A stretch of DNA of 64,000 bases from Gammaproteobacteria bacterium (lineage in GTDB: Bacteria; Pseudomonadota; Gammaproteobacteria; JACKNK01): NCBI GenBank assembly GCA_024234955.1, contig JACKNK010000001.1, positions 744,001 through 808,000 of the forward strand, read 5' to 3'. The stretch's first letter is position 1, and every line of letters starts with the position of its first letter. Positions 32,492 to 40,696 of the stretch are shown one piece after another. The position numbers were made by a program, and so were the translations under genes. Below the pieces are notes generated by a model that saw only the letters and a list, made by a program, of their open reading frames with translations, was not told where the DNA came from and searched no databases.

Positions 32492-33514
32492 TTACCGAAG
32501 CGCCAATTCAGACCTAGCTATATCGATATTGGCGAATTTGTAAGGCAGCTTTCCTGCCACAATGGCCTCAAGCATTTCAGTTTTCATATTTGGCGCAAGG
32601 AACTTTAACCACCTTCCCATTAATTGATCCTTTCTGTTTATCCAGTTGACGATATTTCTGGCCCTCTGTGGAGAGATTGTGTGTCTATCGTCGATCCAAA
32701 GCTTCTGACGTGCCATTGATGCTGCGTCCTGCTCTGCCCACCATGCGGCCGCTTCTAATGCGACTTTTTCTCCGCCAAGCATAATGGCCATCACTGTAGC
32801 CAACTCATCTGCCGCATCTTCATTATCGTATAGAGGATAACGCCATATATTCATAAGGCTATGTGCAATCTCGTGGAGCAGGACGAATGTAAAGGCGTTT
32901 GGCATTTGCTGACTAGAAAGAGAGTTAAGCAATTCCCAGCACAAAGTGATGTTTGGATTTGAATATGCATTTTCAAAGCCGCATAGCTTTACCGAAACAT
33001 CAAAGTCCTCAAACTCATACATTTTGGTTAAAGCAAAGTAAAATTTCTCTATTCTTTCTTTAAGATCCTTTTCTCTTTCTGTTTCCCTTGGAGACACCCT
33101 AATCGCTTGCGTCGTTACTGATCGCTTGGCCAACCATGCCTTTTGATTGTCGACGACCAAATAATAGATATTGGTTTCTGGTATTTGAATTGAGTAGCCG
33201 GCGGCGTTTTTAATTTCACCGCCGGTTCCTTTCAAGTAACTGAAGGTCTGTCTTGCTTTGAACTTTTGAAAATTCTGCAAATCTAGCAACCACACCTTGG
33301 CCTTGTTGTTTGCCCCTCCAGAGACATTAAATTTAACTAGCAAGGCATCTCCTTTGCTTAGTTGCAAACGGTACGCAGAATACGCACCTGCTTTAACCTC
33401 GATGGTGCCATTGATAATTTCGTTTGCCGCTTGAACCGTTACCCGGCCAAACGCGGAAAATGGCACCAATACCATCAACACCGAAATCAAAAACCTTTGC
33501 GCTAAATCAAGCAT
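32492..33514 (-). CDS. Cassette 3: exported DUF4344-like metallopeptidase
   Basis: 340 residues with a signal peptide (hydrophobic core ~residues 8-22). A beta-rich N-terminal half (residues ~30-130) resembles a pre-peptidase/carbohydrate-binding domain. The C-terminal half has the zinc motif LLHEIAHSLMN followed by DNEDAADELATVMAIML, where the second acidic block may give the third ligand, as in DUF4344 putative metallopeptidases. Probably periplasmic or secreted. AT-rich codon use. Confidence 0.78.
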   Translation of the reverse strand: MLDLAQRFLISVLMVLVPFSAFGRVTVQAANEIINGTIEVKAGAYSAYRLQLSKGDALLVKFNVSGGANNKAKVWLLDLQNFQKFKARQTFSYLKGTGGEIKNAAGYSIQIPETNIYYLVVDNQKAWLAKRSVTTQAIRVSPRETEREKDLKERIEKFYFALTKMYEFEDFDVSVKLCGFENAYSNPNITLCWELLNSLSSQQMPNAFTFVLLHEIAHSLMNIWRYPLYDNEDAADELATVMAIMLGGEKVALEAAAWWAEQDAASMARQKLWIDDRHTISPQRARNIVNWINRKDQLMGRWLKFLAPNMKTEMLEAIVAGKLPYKFANIDIARSELALR

Positions 33515-33537
33515 TTCCCTTTCCAGTCATCTTTTAG

Positions 33538-33624
33538 CCCGAACGCCTAACATCACCGGCAAAATGAAGCGTAGTGAGGAACGAACGTAGCTTTATTTTG
33601 TCCGAGTGCATGTTTTTGTTAGGC
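33538..33624 (-). other. attC site of cassette 2 (mer)
   Basis: Outer cores CCCGAAC and GTTAGGC; arms CGGCAAAATGAAGC and GCTTTATTTTGTCCG pair well. The crossover lies at 33543/33544. Confidence 0.8.
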
Positions 33625-33627
33625 TTT

Positions 33628-35064
33628 TTACCCCGCGCAACAAGAAAGTTTATTCACATCTTTATCAAAGGTTTGTGCTGCCAGCTTCAAACCTTCAACC
33701 ATTGTGAGATAAGGAAAAATGGTGTTTCCCAAATCCTTACTTGTCATTTTAGTTTTAATCGCCAGTACCGCTGTTTGTACACTGTCACCCGCTTCCTGGG
33801 CGCAGATATGCGCCCCCAACAGTTGATCTGTTTTTTTATCCGCGACTAATTTAATCATGCCATTGGTATTGCGTGCTGCAATGGCTCTAGGCACTTGGGA
33901 TAAAGGCAAAACACTGGTTTTGACATCAAATCCCGCTTGCCGCGCTTGTTTTTCGCTTAAACCAACATGGGCTACTTGCGGATCAGTAAAGGTAACGGCT
34001 GGCATTGCGCTGGCATCATAAGCCATGACATCGCCATCCAAGGCATTGTTGACTGCCAATTTAGCCCCGTAAGCCGCCATGTAAACAAACATATCTCTGC
34101 CTGTCACATCACCGACTGCATAAATAGCGGGGTTACTTGAATTTAAGTATTCGTTGACTTCAATACCGCCTTTGGAATTGAGCTTAACCCCCGCCTCGTC
34201 GCAACCAAGTAGGGCTGTATTGGGCTTTCTGCCCGTGCAAACGAGTACTTTTTCAGTACAGACTTTTTCCGTTGAATTGGCAAAGGATAATTCATAGCCA
34301 CTGCCATTGCGTTTAATCTCTTGATATTCAATGCCTTTATAAACTGTTATGCCTTCTTCCTGAAAATAACCTTCTAAGGCATCGCTGATTTCAGGCTCTT
34401 CATCCGGCAATAAACGACTGCGACAACAGATCGTCACTTTTACCCCCGCACGGGAAAAGGCTTGCCCTAACTCACAGCCAATCACCCCAGCACCAATGAC
34501 TAATAAAGATTCAGGGAGTTGTTTGCTATCCAGTAAAGCCGTGCTGTCTAAATAGTCAAGTTCTTTTAGCCCCTTAATCGGTGGAATGGCATTTGATGAA
34601 CCCGTTGCAATGATGATGTGCTTGGCATGATAATATGCACCATCGACTACAACACTGGTTTTATCCACGCTTTTATCTAATTTTGCTTTGCCTTCCAAAT
34701 AGGTGACGTTGGGGTATTCGGGCAAAATATCACTGTATTTTGCCCGGCGAAGTGCATCCACCAAGTCCTGTTTTTGCTCGATTAAGGCTTCCCAGTCAAC
34801 AATTTTTGCATGGCTCGATATGCCATTAAAGCGTTTTGTCTGCCTCGCCAGATGAACCGACTCAACGGCGCGGATTAAAGTTTTTGAAGGCACACAGCCA
34901 ACATTGACGCAGGTTCCGCCAATCGTGCCGCAGCTGATTAATAAAACTTTTTTTTCACGTTCTGCGGCGGTAATCGCAGCCGAAAATCCACCCGAACCTG
35001 CACCAACCACGATTAAATCATATTCATTTGGCTGATTATTTTCTTTTTGGCAACAGTCGCTCAT
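33628..35064 (-). CDS. merA: Mercuric reductase MerA
   Basis: 478 residues, the short form without an N-terminal heavy-metal domain. FAD fold DLIVVGAGSGGFSAA, redox-active disulfide GGTCVNVGCVPSK, NAD(P) fold LLVIGAGVIGCELG, and the C-terminal vicinal cysteine pair (SCC near the end) that passes Hg(II) to the active site. It reduces Hg(II) to volatile Hg(0) in the cytoplasm with NADPH. It overlaps merP by 4 bases. AT-rich relative to the host chromosome, indicating transfer. Confidence 0.97.
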   Translation of the reverse strand: MSDCCQKENNQPNEYDLIVVGAGSGGFSAAITAAEREKKVLLISCGTIGGTCVNVGCVPSKTLIRAVESVHLARQTKRFNGISSHAKIVDWEALIEQKQDLVDALRRAKYSDILPEYPNVTYLEGKAKLDKSVDKTSVVVDGAYYHAKHIIIATGSSNAIPPIKGLKELDYLDSTALLDSKQLPESLLVIGAGVIGCELGQAFSRAGVKVTICCRSRLLPDEEPEISDALEGYFQEEGITVYKGIEYQEIKRNGSGYELSFANSTEKVCTEKVLVCTGRKPNTALLGCDEAGVKLNSKGGIEVNEYLNSSNPAIYAVGDVTGRDMFVYMAAYGAKLAVNNALDGDVMAYDASAMPAVTFTDPQVAHVGLSEKQARQAGFDVKTSVLPLSQVPRAIAARNTNGMIKLVADKKTDQLLGAHICAQEAGDSVQTAVLAIKTKMTSKDLGNTIFPYLTMVEGLKLAAQTFDKDVNKLSCCAG

Positions 35065-35360
35065 TTTGCTTCCTCGCTGGATTTATCTTTGTGAACAGTG
35101 GAAGGATAACCTGCATTTGTTGTCGCAGCGGTTAGTACGTCTGTTGTTGTAAGCGCATCATCATAAGACACTTTTGCGGTTTTATTTTCAAAAGAAACTG
35201 CCACTTGGCTAACACCTTCAATATTAGTCAATGACTTCTTGACCGTAATAGGACACATTGCACAGGTCATGTTTTGTATATCAAGCGTGACACTCTGCTC
35301 TGCGGCGAACAGTGGTTGCATTAAAAAAACGGTTATTAAGCTCAGTAATTTGATTTTCAT
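35061..35360 (-). CDS. merP: Periplasmic mercury-binding protein MerP
   Basis: 99 residues: signal peptide (residues 1-20), then a ferredoxin-like heavy-metal-associated domain with the MTCAMC motif (Cys33, Cys36). MerP binds Hg(II) in the periplasm and hands it to MerT. It lies 10 bases after merT and overlaps merA by 4 bases. Confidence 0.95.
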   Translation of the reverse strand: MKIKLLSLITVFLMQPLFAAEQSVTLDIQNMTCAMCPITVKKSLTNIEGVSQVAVSFENKTAKVSYDDALTTTDVLTAATTNAGYPSTVHKDKSSEEAK

Positions 35361-35370
35361 GTTTGTTCTC

Positions 35371-35715
35371 CTAGTAAAATAAAGGTGCCCAGTAAGATAT
35401 TGAGGAAGAACTTAAAATAATCAGCGCGGCAATCCAGAAAATAACTTTGTACTTTGCTTTATTTTCAGGAACCGCGCATATTTTCCCTTCTTCACATTCT
35501 TGTTTTTGCAAAAATATTTGCCAATACGCGAAGGCTAAAAGTGCCACGGCGACACCGATAAAAACGGGTTTATAGGGTTCTAATGCCGTTAAATTGGCAA
35601 CCCACGAACCGCCAATGCCTAACAGCAATAGCAGTAATGGCACAATGCAACAAACTGTGGATAGCAAGGCGGTAATTAAACCACCCATGAGTGGAAGACT
35701 TTTTTTAAGGTTCAT
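35371..35715 (-). CDS. merT: Mercuric ion transporter MerT
   Basis: 114 residues with three hydrophobic helices. The vicinal cysteine pair Cys22-Cys23 in the first helix (STVCCIVPLL) and a cytoplasmic pair in CEEGKIC match MerT. It moves Hg(II) across the inner membrane to MerA. It is the first structural gene behind the MerR-type promoter. Confidence 0.95.
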   Translation of the reverse strand: MNLKKSLPLMGGLITALLSTVCCIVPLLLLLLGIGGSWVANLTALEPYKPVFIGVAVALLAFAYWQIFLQKQECEEGKICAVPENKAKYKVIFWIAALIILSSSSISYWAPLFY

Positions 35716-35734
35716 CTGCCTAAAGCTCCTATGT

Positions 35735-35778
35735 CGAATTTAGGAGTTTATTATAGATGCCGTACTATACTACGGAGT
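35735..35778 (-). promoter_or_regulatory. MerR-type mer promoter/operator
   Basis: On the minus strand TTGACT is followed by a 19-20 base spacer with the dyad CCGTAGTATAGTACGG and then TATAAT. The long spacer and the CCGTA...TACGG dyad are the hallmark of MerR-controlled promoters. It lies between merR and merT and reads toward merTPA. Confidence 0.9.
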
Positions 35779-35788
35779 CAAGAGGGAT

Positions 35789-36193
35789 TTAGGGGTTGTT
35801 TTTAAATGACTGAATAATAGGGCATTTATCTACTTTTTTATTGTTATTGCAATCATCTATAAAGGTTTCGAGGGTGTTTTTTATATGCAGCAAGTCATTT
35901 AATTTATCATTGACCATGGTGAGTTTTTGTTCTGCCATTTGTTTTGCCTCATTGCAATTACAGTCTTCACCCAGCGTTAACAGTTTTTTTATTTCAGCCA
36001 ATGTAAAGCCAACAAGTTTAGCCCGTTGAATAAACCGTAATTGGGATAGAATTTCCGCTGAATAAAGCCGGTAGCCCTGGGCAGGTTTTGGCGGTTCTTG
36101 GATCAGCCCTTGTTTTTGGTAAAAACGGATTGTTTCTACATTAATGCTGGCAAGATTTGCTAGACGACCGATTGTTAATGGCTTATTTGTCAT
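35789..36193 (-). CDS. merR: Mercury-responsive regulator MerR
   Basis: 134 residues from ATG 36193; the open frame extends into the next cassette but those residues are not MerR-like. An N-terminal winged HTH (TIGRLANLASINVETIRFYQKQGLI) and the Hg(II)-binding cysteines Cys78, Cys115 and Cys124 are present. It is transcribed in the same direction as merTPA rather than divergently, so its own promoter must lie near the cassette's 5' end or it is driven from the integron promoter. Confidence 0.95.
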   Translation of the reverse strand: MTNKPLTIGRLANLASINVETIRFYQKQGLIQEPPKPAQGYRLYSAEILSQLRFIQRAKLVGFTLAEIKKLLTLGEDCNCNEAKQMAEQKLTMVNDKLNDLLHIKNTLETFIDDCNNNKKVDKCPIIQSFKNNP

Positions 36194-36208
36194 AGAGTAT
36201 TTTTTTAA

Positions 36209-36329
36209 GCCTAACGCTTTAGTTAAGCCGCCCGTACGAGGCGCAAAAAAAATCCGTGAGCGGGTGGCTCGCGTTCGGCCAAGTCGGGGGCACGGCATCC
36301 GGCGGGTCGGCTTTAACGTCTTGTTGGAC
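36209..36329 (-). other. attC site of cassette 1 (121 bp)
   Basis: Same attC as at 30434-30554 apart from the left outer core, here GCCTAAC, which belongs to the mer cassette side. The crossover lies at 36214/36215. Confidence 0.85.
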
Positions 36330-37576
36330 AATGGACGCGCCCCGGACTCTCCTTATTAGAGAAAAATCACGCCGCGTGCTGTAGGCGTGCAGAAGAGGCG
36401 CCCCACAGTGCGGACAGCGTCTCGGGGTCACGGGCTTCGTGCGGGCATGCATCCGCGCTTCGCCGGTCGGCAGCATCGTCCGGGCAAGCGTCCGCTTTGG
36501 TTGGCCGTTGGTGGCGTACAGCCCGTATCCTCGCACCGTGTGCGCCCCTTTCGGTGGCACATGCGACAGCACCCGATCGATGAAATGCGGCGCGCTCATC
36601 GTCATCGTTTTGGTTTTTCCGTCTCGGTGATCGGTGTAGCGAAAGCGCACGTCTTCTCCATTCCCCTTCAACAGGCGACTGTTTTTGATCGGCCCACCTC
36701 GAACATACCGCGAAAGATAGTCGCTCACACCCACCCCCGCGCGATACCCGGCCTGAATCCGTACCGCCCAGCGTTTCCTGGCGACGGCACGCAGCGTCCG
36801 CCGCCAGTCGGCCTCCGTCCAATCGGTCGGTAACGTGATGGCGCCGGTGTCGTAGGCGGCATTGGCCCAGCTCAGCCATTTGCCCCGGAACTTGGCCTTC
36901 AGTACCGCCGCCGGCAGCAGATAGTCGCCTTGCGCGTCGATCCAGCGGCCATCGCGCAGGCCGCCCCCGCTGACGATCAGATGTCCATGCGGGTGGAAGC
37001 TCAACGAGCGTCCCCAGGTGTGGACGGCGGCGAGCACGCCGACCTCGGCACCCAGATAGCGCGCATCACGCAGCAGTTCCTGCACGGCCTCGACCGCGCT
37101 ACGCAGCATTACGTCGTTGCTCCAGCGCCGGTTGTATCGCCAGAGCGCGTTGAGCTCGTGCGGCAGCGTCATGATGACGTGAAAGTGGTCGCAAGGAAGC
37201 AGGCGCTCGCGGACCCGCTCAAGCCAGGTCTCCCCATAGTTTTTTGCACAACGCGGGCAGCTCCGGTGCCGACATCCGTGCGGGCTGTGCTCGGTGTAAT
37301 CGTCGTTCTGGCAGCGCCAGTACTCGCTCCCCAGCTCGGGCTCCCCGCAGCGCATGACCGCGTTGACGGCTTCGTGCTGATCGCGGCTGACACCGCGCCC
37401 TTGCCGATAGGCCGGATAATGCCGCTGAAATATCGCTTTCAATGTGTTGGACATCGACTTTTCCTTAGTCCGATCGGGTGGCTTGATTTCCTGTTTGGCC
37501 TTTCTATTTAATTAAGGCCGTAATGTGGGTGTTTCCTTGCAATTAACCACCGCTTTTTTCCATTTATTTTGTCCAA
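36215..37576. repeat. Duplicated cassette, copy B (1362 bp)
   Basis: Appears identical to 30440-31801. It is the cassette next to the attachment site, so it is the most recent acquisition. Confidence 0.9.
36219..37454 (-). CDS. Cassette 1: IS91-type HUH transposase (copy B)
   Basis: 411 residues, identical to copy A (30444-31679): zinc-binding N-terminus, HUH core, C-terminal zinc ribbon. It is the first cassette of the array and so the one most likely expressed from a cassette promoter. The stop codon again lies inside the attC. GC content is close to the host's and unlike the AT-rich neighbouring cassettes. Confidence 0.92.
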   Translation of the reverse strand: MSNTLKAIFQRHYPAYRQGRGVSRDQHEAVNAVMRCGEPELGSEYWRCQNDDYTEHSPHGCRHRSCPRCAKNYGETWLERVRERLLPCDHFHVIMTLPHELNALWRYNRRWSNDVMLRSAVEAVQELLRDARYLGAEVGVLAAVHTWGRSLSFHPHGHLIVSGGGLRDGRWIDAQGDYLLPAAVLKAKFRGKWLSWANAAYDTGAITLPTDWTEADWRRTLRAVARKRWAVRIQAGYRAGVGVSDYLSRYVRGGPIKNSRLLKGNGEDVRFRYTDHRDGKTKTMTMSAPHFIDRVLSHVPPKGAHTVRGYGLYATNGQPKRTLARTMLPTGEARMHARTKPVTPRRCPHCGAPLLHAYSTRRDFSLIRRVRGASIVQQDVKADPPDAVPPTWPNASHPLTDFFCASYGRLN

Positions 37577-37850
37577 CGCTTAGTAGACAGCCAAGTTCTA
37601 CATAACACGATAAAGAATCACGGCTGGGAATCCGCCAACTAACTGAATTCCCTTGAATTCTTCTTCAATCATCACGCCTGAGCTCCGTGTTATGCAGCCA
37701 ACGGCTATCTTTATCGTGTTATACCGCCTGAGGGCGGTGCCTCGCAACGTTCGAGCATCCATCGCCCGTCGTCCTATGCCTCTGTTTTGAAGGAAGTATT
37801 TCGGGCTGTCAAGGCACGTCCGCCCGTCCTCACTTGACCACCGGCAAGAC
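37571..37850 (-). other. attI-containing leader region of the integron
   Basis: The first cassette joins here at GTCCAA/C (37576/37577). The 319 bases between cassette 1 and the integrase hold no gene. They include a perfect 15-bp inverted repeat (37602-37616 with 37708-37722) and attC-like cores ACATAAC (37599-37605) and GTTATGC (37689-37695). On the minus strand a perfect TTGACA lies at 37812-37807 but its -10 partner is poor, so it is only a candidate cassette promoter. Confidence 0.6.
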
Positions 37851-37870
37851 TACTGGTTTTAATAACAGTG
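37834..37870 (+). promoter_or_regulatory. Integrase promoter overlapped by a LexA box
   Basis: TTGACC (37834-37839), an 18-base spacer and TTTAAT (37858-37863) precede the integrase gene. TACTGGTTTTAATAACAGTG at 37851-37870 differs from the core LexA consensus CTGT-N8-ACAG at one base and covers the -10, as in SOS-controlled integron integrases. Confidence 0.8.
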
Positions 37871-37895
37871 TCTTGCCAACAGGGAGGTCATGGCC

Positions 37896-38891
37896 ATGTC
37901 AGAACAACAGAAGCCCAGGCTGCTCGATCAGGTTCGGTCCGCAATCCGCATCCGGCACTACAGCATCCGCACCGAGAAGTCTTATCTCTACTGGATTCGC
38001 TTCTACATCCGCTTTCATCGGCTGCGCCACCCCGCCGAGCTCGACAAGACCCATATCGAGGCATTCCTGTCGTTCCTGGCCAGTGAGCGCAAGGTTTCCG
38101 CCTCCACGCAAAACCAGGCGTTGAGCGCCTTGTTGTTTCTGTATCGGAACGTGCTGGACATAGACCCCGGCGACATCGATGCACTTGTCCGCGCCAAGCG
38201 CCGCGAGAACGTTCCAACGGTATTCACGCCCGACGAGGCCGCGCGTGTCCTGGGCTCCATGAGTGGTTCCGGCTGGCTGATGGCGAGTCTGCTTTACGGC
38301 TCCGGGCTTCGCCTTACGGAAGTGATCCGGCTGCGCGTCAAGGATGTGGATTTCTCCTATCGCGAGTTGTTCGTTCGCAACGGCAAGGGTGGCAAGGATC
38401 GGACGGTACCGCTGCCTACCGGGCTGATCCAACCGCTCCAGGCGCAACTTGCGCGAACGCGTTTGGTCTTTGAATCCGATCTGGCGTCTGACTGGACCGG
38501 CGCCTCCTTGCCGCCCGCGCTCGCGCGCAAGTACCGCAACGCGCCGTTCGAATGGGCCTGGCAGTACGTGTTCCCGGCCACCCGACACGCGCCCTGCCCC
38601 TACGACGGCACGCCAAAGCGGCACCACATCCATCACACCGCATTGCAGAAGGCCGTGAAGGTCGCGGTGCGGGCGTCCGGGGTCGCCAAGCAGGCGAGTT
38701 GTCATACCTTTCGGCATTCCTTCGCCACGCATCTGCTCGATTCGGGTTACGACATCCGCACGGTGCAGGAGTTGCTCGGGCATCGGGATGTCGAGACCAC
38801 CATGATCTATACGCATGTCCTCGAACGTGGCGGGCGCGCGGTGCGAAGCCCATTCGACGTGCATGCGTCGGCAACGGTCAGGGCGGTTTGA
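37896..38891 (+). CDS. intI: Integron integrase (tyrosine recombinase)
   Basis: 331 residues from ATG 37896, chosen over ATG 37890 because GGGAGG is then 8 bases away. Catalytic residues of the tyrosine recombinase family are present: Arg in GLRLTEVIRLRV, HTFRHSFATHLL, LLGHRDVETTMIYTHV. The IntI-specific insertion is visible as HHIHHTALQKAVKVAV. The gene points away from the cassette array, as in most integrons, and appears intact. Its promoter overlaps a LexA box. An IS1182-family element follows 79 bases later. Confidence 0.96.
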   Translation: MSEQQKPRLLDQVRSAIRIRHYSIRTEKSYLYWIRFYIRFHRLRHPAELDKTHIEAFLSFLASERKVSASTQNQALSALLFLYRNVLDIDPGDIDALVRAKRRENVPTVFTPDEAARVLGSMSGSGWLMASLLYGSGLRLTEVIRLRVKDVDFSYRELFVRNGKGGKDRTVPLPTGLIQPLQAQLARTRLVFESDLASDWTGASLPPALARKYRNAPFEWAWQYVFPATRHAPCPYDGTPKRHHIHHTALQKAVKVAVRASGVAKQASCHTFRHSFATHLLDSGYDIRTVQELLGHRDVETTMIYTHVLERGGRAVRSPFDVHASATVRAV

Positions 38892-38970
38892 TGCCGCCTG
38901 GCATGGCTACAGGGACAAGTCGTGCATTGTTGCATCCCATCGCACTGTGACGATCGTAGAATTGCCTTTG

Positions 38971-40672
38971 GAATGACCGCTTCTGGCCCAGGCCGTGTGA
39001 AAACACTCGCCGATGGTCGCCGGAGAGCGCCTTGTTCTGCCGATGGGGACAGCATGGGCCGCAGCGTGGATCTGAGCGATTTTGGCCGGAGTGGTGTCGT
39101 ATCGCCGCTGTCCTGCCTGAAGAGCGAAATCGATCGGTCTTTTCCTCCTTAAGGTAGGCCCTCTCAGGCTTGGATCGCCCGTATCAGCGCGATCGGGCCC
39201 AGGAGATTGAGGACCCGTTTGAGGTTGTAGGCCAGTACGTGGAGACTCATCTCGGTACGCACGTTGGGCAGCGTCCGGGTGAGGAAATGGGTCGCACCCA
39301 TCCAGGCCTTGAGCGTGCCGAAGGGGTGCTCCGCCGTCTGGCGGCGGATCCGCATCGTGTCTGGTTGGGCATCGAGACGCGCCTGCACCGCTTCCAGGAC
39401 ATCCTCATGTACCCAGCGCTTGAGGCGACGCTGCGGACCGGTGGTGCATCGCGCCTTGATCGGGCAATGCGGACACGCGGAGCTCCAATAGGTGTCGAGC
39501 GTGCGCCCACTCTCGACGTTCCGGAAACGCCAGGTCAGCCATTCGCCGGCGGCGCAGCGATAGGCGTTCTGGTCGGGTTCGTAGTGGAAGCGATCCCGGC
39601 CGAACAGGCCTTTCAGCCGTTTGTCGGAGGTCTGGGGCTTGGGTAACGCCACCGTGATGCCAGCCTGCTCACAGGCAAGGATTTCGTCACTCTTGTAGTA
39701 GCCGCGATCTGCGATGGCGGTCAGGTGCCCGGTTCCCATCGCGACCCGGGCCTGCTTGGCCATCCGGGTGAGTTGGCTACGGTCACTGCCGGTGTTGACC
39801 ACGTCGTGCGCGACGATGAGGTGGTGGCTCGCATCGACAGCCGTTTGCACGTTGTAACCGACGATGCCGTTGCCGCGTGTCTTCATCGAACGCGCATCCG
39901 GATCGGTCAGCGACAATTGTTTGTCCGGTGTCGCGTTCATTTCAGCTTCGAGGACTTTGAGTTGCGCCAGCTCCTCACGCAGCGCCGCGATCTTGTCGTT
40001 GAGCCGTTCGCTGGTCGCCGCAGCGACCGGTTCCTCGTCGTCGGCTCGGTCGAGCTGTCCCAGGTAACGCGCGATGCTCTGGTCGATCTGCTCCAGGCGG
40101 CGTTGCATCTTGGCCGGGGTGAAGTTTCGGTCGCGGTTGTTGACCGCCTTGAACTTGCTGCCGTCGATGGCCACCAGGGCCTCCGCGAACAAGTCGAGAC
40201 GCCGGCAGAGCACGACGAATTCCCGACAGACTCCACGCAGCGCCTTGCCCTGGTCCTTGCGGAAATCGGCAATCGTCTTGAAGTCCGGGGACAGGCGCTC
40301 GATCAGCCACATCAACTCGACGTTGCGCTGCGTTTCGCGCTCCAGCCGCCGGCTGGAGTGAATGCGGTTGAGGTAGCCGTAGAGGTACAGCTTGAGAAGC
40401 ACCGCCGGGTGATAAGCCGGCCGCCCGGTGGCGTGCGGATCGACGCCGGAAAACCCCAGCTTGCGGAGGTCCAGCGCCTCCACGAAGGCCTCGATCACGC
40501 GGACCGGGTTATCCTCGCCAACGAAGTCTTCCAGACGTTCCGGGAACAGGGTGCTTTGGGCGCGGTTGACACCCTCAATGAAACGCTTCATCACTCCCTC
40601 ACCACGGTCGCCCAGGTTCCCGGCTACTCTAGCAGAGCGTTTTCACACAGCCTGGGCCGATAGCAGTCATTC
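38971..40672 (-). mobile_element. IS1182-family insertion sequence
   Basis: 38-bp inverted repeats with six mismatches (38971-39008 and 40635-40672), sharing GGCCCAGGC and GTGTGAAAAC. It encloses one transposase gene. It lies between the integrase and the ATM1-like gene; no clear target duplication was seen. Confidence 0.88.
39164..40594 (-). CDS. IS1182-family transposase
   Basis: 476 residues, apparently full length. The N-terminal DUF772-type domain (HPAVLLKLYLYGYLNRIHSSRRLE) and the DDE core (ALVAIDGSKFKAV, TAIADRGYYKSDEI, EHPFGTLKAWMG) are present. A coiled-coil insertion (about residues 165-220) separates the first two catalytic parts. A CPHCPIKARC zinc-like motif lies near residue 370. 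Confidence 0.95.
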   Translation of the reverse strand: MMKRFIEGVNRAQSTLFPERLEDFVGEDNPVRVIEAFVEALDLRKLGFSGVDPHATGRPAYHPAVLLKLYLYGYLNRIHSSRRLERETQRNVELMWLIERLSPDFKTIADFRKDQGKALRGVCREFVVLCRRLDLFAEALVAIDGSKFKAVNNRDRNFTPAKMQRRLEQIDQSIARYLGQLDRADDEEPVAAATSERLNDKIAALREELAQLKVLEAEMNATPDKQLSLTDPDARSMKTRGNGIVGYNVQTAVDASHHLIVAHDVVNTGSDRSQLTRMAKQARVAMGTGHLTAIADRGYYKSDEILACEQAGITVALPKPQTSDKRLKGLFGRDRFHYEPDQNAYRCAAGEWLTWRFRNVESGRTLDTYWSSACPHCPIKARCTTGPQRRLKRWVHEDVLEAVQARLDAQPDTMRIRRQTAEHPFGTLKAWMGATHFLTRTLPNVRTEMSLHVLAYNLKRVLNLLGPIALIRAIQA

Positions 40673-40696
40673 GGAACTCTCATCGGCCTCAATGCG

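Larger units (their letters stand above)
24834..38891. mobile_element. Integron: cassette array plus integrase
   Basis: Nine cassettes, all coding on the minus strand, are laid head to tail from 37576 down to 24834 and separated by attC sites. The plus-strand integrase gene lies at the other side of the attachment region. Cassette limits on the plus strand are 36215-37576, 33544-36214, 32417-33543, 31802-32416, 30440-31801, 28842-30439, 27445-28841, 25590-27444 and 24834-25589. In every complete cassette the R'' core matches its own 5' end, as expected of IntI recombination. Cassette DNA is mostly AT-rich and unlike the host, apart from the two GC-rich transposase cassettes. The array ends at an IS30 element that removed the last attC. 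Confidence 0.9.

Noticed and set aside
37899..38864. 321-codon minus-strand frame opposite the integrase
   Set aside because: The plus-strand integrase has all catalytic residues; the antisense frame has none of its own.
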